This document shows positions 54,695-58,156 of a stretch of 58,156 bases of DNA, in pieces. This stretch comes from Candidatus Poseidonia sp. (GTDB lineage Archaea; Thermoplasmatota; Poseidoniia; Poseidoniales; Poseidoniaceae). The stretch's first letter is position 1; every line of letters starts with the position of its first letter. The notes below the pieces were generated by a model. That model did not search any database. It was not told the origin of the DNA and saw only the letters and a program-made list of their open reading frames with translations. Both the position numbers and the translations under genes were made by a program. The stretch covers positions 1 to 58,156 of the forward strand of contig JAKMEE010000017.1 in the NCBI GenBank assembly GCA_022426155.1, given 5' to 3'.

Positions 54695-55215
54695 GCGGCG
54701 CTTGGTGACCCAGCCATCAAGACCTGATGTAACTCGTTCAACCGCTCTGGATTAACGCCCAAATCGCTTTGCCCAAGACGGGATTGTGAATGCAATTCCA
54801 TACGTGTATGACCTTCAGGGGTTGGCTCGAGATGAACCATAACATCGTCAGGGAATCGCCAGAAAGGCGTGATGTCGACCGCATGAACAACATGGCCCTC
54901 TTCCGCTGAGGTAGTTTCGAATAAAATATTCATATTTCCATCTTGAATCCACGTTTGGAGTAATTCAGAAATCACTGAAATGTTAGCTTGTACAACCAAT
55001 TCCATGGTATCGTCCATTCGGAAATCTTGTCCGCCGCCGAGGTGTGCACAATTTTGACTGTTGGCGGGGCATGTTGGCATGGTCTCGAAAGCCACATTTG
55101 GGGCTGAAGTCAAAATCCAAACTTGAACCAACGCGTAAGGCGAGAGCAAGGCAACCAGAATAAGGGCGATTCGTTTTCGTGATGAGGAAGTGTTTTGCTC
55201 CTTCTCAAGCGTCAA
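54691..55215 (-). CDS. DUF1499-type protein with N-terminal membrane helix
   Basis: The 174-residue product has a basic N-terminus, a hydrophobic helix (about 14-36, RIALILVALLSPYALVQVWIL) and an outside domain with CPANSQNCAH, a TPFWRFPDDVMVHLEP strand pair and the signature SRLGQSDLGVNPERLNEL of DUF1499. The function of DUF1499 is unknown. Its start overlaps the AOR stop by 11 bp, so the two are co-translated. Confidence 0.8.
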   Translation of the reverse strand: MTLEKEQNTSSSRKRIALILVALLSPYALVQVWILTSAPNVAFETMPTCPANSQNCAHLGGGQDFRMDDTMELVVQANISVISELLQTWIQDGNMNILFETTSAEEGHVVHAVDITPFWRFPDDVMVHLEPTPEGHTRMELHSQSRLGQSDLGVNPERLNELHQVLMAGSPSAA

Positions 55216-57268
55216 TCAATTCCCCTCCAAGTGTCCAACCTCTGTGGCTGTAATAAGCATCCATACAAGCTGATTCATCATCTTGGTCAACGAAGGAAAC
55301 CATGCCAGCAGCGATACCGCTAGTGACCGGTTCATGACGTAATCGCCACGAGAGCAGATCTTCGTTCTTGGCAATCTTTCCTTGACGATGCCAGTGTTCA
55401 ACGTTCCATTGTCTAGCAAGGTCCCACTGATGTTTTGCTCGTCCTAGCAGATCATCCCACGTGCAACCTTCACCCGTCATAGCGTTCCATGCATCAAGCA
55501 TCACATCGTCAGGTGTGGCCCCTTTGGCGAACGCACAGAGAATCATTGAATCACGAATTACGATGCCATCTTGGCTCTTTACCAATTCTTCCATCAGGTC
55601 AACAGCGGACCGGTCAGGAAGGCCTGTTGGGTCTTTGTAATTGGCCCGCATGTGGGATGCACCCACATTGGCGGTCATGTAGGCCATGGCGTTTCCACGT
55701 TTTCCACGCGGGTCCCATGCTGGTAAATCGAGTCCTTTGCAATGGGCCGTTAGGTGGGTGATTGGATGGCCGGTCATGGATTCCATCGCTTCGCTTGCTG
55801 CCACAGCACCCGCAGCCAAGGTTCCAAAGAGGCTTCCATCTCCAAACGAGGCATGAGCTAAGAGATGCAAAGCCAATGGAGGAAGTTCAGGGATTCCGAA
55901 GGCCCATGGAACAAGGTCCCCTTCCTGGTAATTTCCAAATGAGAACGGAGCGTGGAAATGGTCTGGCCATTGGGCAGGCAACCATCCCCGTTGAACGACC
56001 TCACATATCAGTGAAAGAGCAGCACCGGCTGAGATGGTATCAATTCCAAGACGGTTGCAAGCATCGTTCCCATCCATGACATCCAGACTTGAACCAATCC
56101 CGAGGTTTGAACCCAACATGGCCAAAGTCTCGTATTCAGGACGGTCCACACGATTCATGTGAACGGGGCGCCCCTTGACTTTCACACCGTCGACTGTTGG
56201 TCGGTCCGCAGCCTCACAGGCGATTGGACAGGGTGCGCAACATCCTGATTGTTTGGCGTCTGGTAAGGACTCATGCCAATGTTCTCCAGATAATTCATGG
56301 GTGGACATGGAAGAGGTAATTCCGACTGGTTCAGCGCCTTTGGCCACCGATTTGTGTGATTGGCCTCCATGGCCGCCTCCGACTTTCATGGCTGAAAAAT
56401 CAGGCATCTGGGCATCGGTTGAAGCGTAATTTGCAGTGGGCATACGCCCGTTTTCAGCAGCGTATAGTGGGCCTCGACTGGTTCCAAAACTGTAGAAGGG
56501 GTCGCCAGACTTTCGGCGCAACCCCATTTCTCCTCGTTGTTTTTTGACCGCACCTTTCAGCTCAAATTCTTCCGAATAAGTGGCCATTGCTGCAGCTTCT
56601 TTACTGGTTTTCACAGTAACGGCTTTGAGTCGTTTAGCCCCGAACGAGGCTCCAGTACCTCCGCGGCCTGCAGCTCTACGGCCAGCTGTTAACGGTGAGG
56701 CAATTCGGACGCCGTGTTCTCCAGCCGGGCCAATTGAGAGGCATTCTCCGAGTTCATCGAGGGCTTTCTCCACGTTCCAAGTGGTCATGCCGACCAACGG
56801 TTCTGCATCGTGAAGTGTTGCAACATCGTCGTGGATTTCCAACCGAACCCAGCGTTCACTTGCTCCAGTGATAAATATCCCATCCCATCCTGCTTTGCGT
56901 AGATCATGACCAATGTTTCCTCCGATGTAGGTGTCGATGAAACATTCTGTGAGGGGTGAGCGAGTGACGACCACGGCTCGACCTGAGGAACCAATTTTTG
57001 AGCCTTGAAATGGCCCTGTCATGAAGAGCAAGGGGGTTGAGGGGTCCATGGCCGTGTCCATGCGTCCAGTGATGGGATGTTGTCGCTTGCTGGCGTGTGT
57101 GTAGTCGGTGGTATCCCACTCAACCAATAATTTCGTGGCAAGGGCTTTGCCACCCATGTGCTGTAAACACCATTCATGAGGCAGCTCACGAGCCTCACAG
57201 GTGCCTGTCGTCAGGTTCACCCAAAGCACCCGTCCCGGGAAGCCATCAAAGCGCCACGGTTGGGTCAT
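55205..57268 (-). CDS. aor: aldehyde:ferredoxin oxidoreductase (tungsten/molybdenum pterin)
   Basis: The 687-residue enzyme oxidises aldehydes to acids and reduces ferredoxin. The N-terminal domain starts RFDGFPGRVLWVNLTTG; the pterin-binding segment GRGGTGASFGAKRLKAV is clear; the Fe-S ligands are in CCAPCPIACE, with a fourth Cys expected in ILCAFAKG near the C-terminus. It is about 70 residues longer than the usual archaeal AOR. Its aldehyde is unknown. The reduced ferredoxin could feed the donor-less complex I, which is inference. It is co-directional with the DUF1499 gene. Confidence 0.93.
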   Translation of the reverse strand: MTQPWRFDGFPGRVLWVNLTTGTCEARELPHEWCLQHMGGKALATKLLVEWDTTDYTHASKRQHPITGRMDTAMDPSTPLLFMTGPFQGSKIGSSGRAVVVTRSPLTECFIDTYIGGNIGHDLRKAGWDGIFITGASERWVRLEIHDDVATLHDAEPLVGMTTWNVEKALDELGECLSIGPAGEHGVRIASPLTAGRRAAGRGGTGASFGAKRLKAVTVKTSKEAAAMATYSEEFELKGAVKKQRGEMGLRRKSGDPFYSFGTSRGPLYAAENGRMPTANYASTDAQMPDFSAMKVGGGHGGQSHKSVAKGAEPVGITSSMSTHELSGEHWHESLPDAKQSGCCAPCPIACEAADRPTVDGVKVKGRPVHMNRVDRPEYETLAMLGSNLGIGSSLDVMDGNDACNRLGIDTISAGAALSLICEVVQRGWLPAQWPDHFHAPFSFGNYQEGDLVPWAFGIPELPPLALHLLAHASFGDGSLFGTLAAGAVAASEAMESMTGHPITHLTAHCKGLDLPAWDPRGKRGNAMAYMTANVGASHMRANYKDPTGLPDRSAVDLMEELVKSQDGIVIRDSMILCAFAKGATPDDVMLDAWNAMTGEGCTWDDLLGRAKHQWDLARQWNVEHWHRQGKIAKNEDLLSWRLRHEPVTSGIAAGMVSFVDQDDESACMDAYYSHRGWTLGGELIDA

Positions 57269-57420
57269 GTATTGGGGTGGGAGCGGACCACGAAAAAGTC
57301 ACCGCACGGTCTAGGCAGACTCATAGGTGCCCTGTTGGGTTGTAGCATAGAGGTCAGCAGCGACCGCAACGGCCAGTACCACCGAAGCCTGAACCATCCA
57401 GATGTTTTGATCTGTGAAAA

Positions 57421-58143
57421 TCAAGAAGGAACTGATTTGCCGAGATTGTCACGTCGAATCCAAGATGCATTAACGCGTTCATACACGATGGGGACGCCCG
57501 TTGGGACTTCGAGTGCCAACACCTCTTTTTCGGTCAAACCGTCAAGGTGCATGATGATGCTGCGAAGCGAATTGCCGTGAGCGGCCACGAAGACATTCTT
57601 GCCCGAATCAATGAGTGGAATGAGCGTTTCCTCAAGGTAAGGGATTGTCCGGCCAGCCGTCAATTTGAGGGATTCTCCGTTGGGTGGCGGCACGTCGTAC
57701 GACCTACGCCAGATGTGAACTTGGTCGGCGCCGTATTGCTCTCGTGTCGCTTGCTTGTTGAGCCCCTGAAGGTCGCCGTACATGCGTTCGTTGAGTTGCC
57801 AGGCACGATGGACTGGAAGGATGGCTTCTTGGCCAGCATCGCCGCGGATTTGTGACCATTCTTGCATCTTGGTCTCGTTATCGGATGCGCCTTCGCTTGG
57901 TGGATATTGAAACACCGGGGTTTTACCGCTATCGTGCTCGGACATGGCGATCATTGCTGTCATCTGGGCCCGAATCAGCATGGACACGTGGACTTCATCG
58001 ATGGGCAAGTGAGCGATTGCCTTACCTCCATCTCTTGCTTCTTCAATGCCTTTCTGGGAAAGTGGGACGTCAACCCATCCTGTGAAAAAACCAGCAGCGT
58101 TCCACATGGATTGGCCGTGGCGCATCAAAATGAGCAGTGACAT
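57421..58143 (-). CDS. gpmA: 2,3-bisphosphoglycerate-dependent phosphoglycerate mutase
   Basis: The 240-residue glycolytic/gluconeogenic enzyme interconverts 3- and 2-phosphoglycerate. It has the phospho-histidine motif LMRHGQSMWN, the GWVDVPLSQKG loop, the Arg in SMLIRAQMTA, NERMYGDLQGLNK (the position often His is Met), and the second His in AAHGNSLRSI. Length equals bacterial GpmA. This co-factor-dependent type is uncommon among archaea and may have come from bacteria. The ATG is close to the right window edge but the gene is complete. Confidence 0.95.
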   Translation of the reverse strand: MSLLILMRHGQSMWNAAGFFTGWVDVPLSQKGIEEARDGGKAIAHLPIDEVHVSMLIRAQMTAMIAMSEHDSGKTPVFQYPPSEGASDNETKMQEWSQIRGDAGQEAILPVHRAWQLNERMYGDLQGLNKQATREQYGADQVHIWRRSYDVPPPNGESLKLTAGRTIPYLEETLIPLIDSGKNVFVAAHGNSLRSIIMHLDGLTEKEVLALEVPTGVPIVYERVNASWIRRDNLGKSVPS

Positions 58144-58156
58144 TGGAGGTCCTCAG

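Noticed and set aside
57176-57580. Plus-strand frame across the aor-gpmA spacer
   Set aside because: It runs antisense into both genes and has no family likeness.

Overview
The window reads as a chromosome segment of a marine, heterotrophic euryarchaeon of the Thermoplasmatota, most likely a Marine Group II (Ca. Poseidoniales) relative. Archaeal signatures are an FtsZ with a large archaeal/eukaryotic information-processing set (L15e, S2, RNase Z, aIF1A, Rio1, Dim2/KH), a tRNA-Tyr gene with a 37/38 intron and bulge-helix-bulge signal, GAGGTGA-type ribosome sites, and a complex I that lacks the NADH module. The lineage call is inference from gene content and style (very large CARDB/PKD surface proteins with cytoplasmic zinc ribbons); no search was run.

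Layout. 1-2314: a secreted protein running off the left edge, ftsZ, and tRNA-Tyr. 2294-5371: an AT-richer accessory island at the tRNA 3' end, with a 79-bp direct repeat of the tRNA end (2294-2372 and 2853-2931), two small membrane proteins, a CoiA-like candidate nuclease and an HNH nuclease. 5419-10083: DoxX-like protein, a membrane protein, a SpoU/TrmH methyltransferase, rhodanese, L15e, PRC-barrel protein and RNase Z. 10110-25506: five consecutive exported or membrane-anchored proteins, including a 1554-aa secreted protein, a subtilase and CARDB-like proteins. 25661-37823: a tight 12-gene complex I operon (nuoABCDHI-J1-J2-KLMN). 37911-40360: aIF1A, Rio1 and Dim2. 40386-45907: two more large surface proteins and a lipoprotein. 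45904-47106: a Cas4-like nuclease with inserted membrane helices. 47238-50785: S2, Dus and two winged-helix regulators. 50814-54694: an exported CocE-type hydrolase, a lone receiver domain, an acidic protein and a JAMM metalloprotease-like protein. 54691-58143: a DUF1499-type protein, aldehyde:ferredoxin oxidoreductase and phosphoglycerate mutase.

How the parts fit. The surface block (peptidase plus adhesin-like proteins) suits a cell degrading particulate protein. The complex I has only the membrane arm and the quinone/hydrogenase-like connecting module, so it probably takes electrons from ferredoxin or another unknown donor; an AOR in the same window could make reduced ferredoxin. This complex I carries lineage-specific insertions: a paired EF-hand with a histidine-rich linker in NuoL, a probable SH3/Tudor-like insert between the two Fe-S motifs of NuoI, and an extra loop in NuoH. 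I rank the EF-hand NuoL, the membrane-embedded Cas4-like nuclease, the tRNA-Tyr island and the eukaryote-like acidic tail of aIF1A as the most interesting observations.

No gene-free stretch exceeds 300 bases. The longest are 1976-2213 (upstream of ftsZ and tRNA-Tyr), 2315-2466 (first repeat copy plus leader), 25507-25660 (nuo promoter region, two small inverted repeats), 42216-42385 (divergent promoter region of two surface-protein genes) and 57269-57420 (nothing recognised). I saw no CRISPR array, rRNA, complete insertion sequence or recognisable integrase gene.
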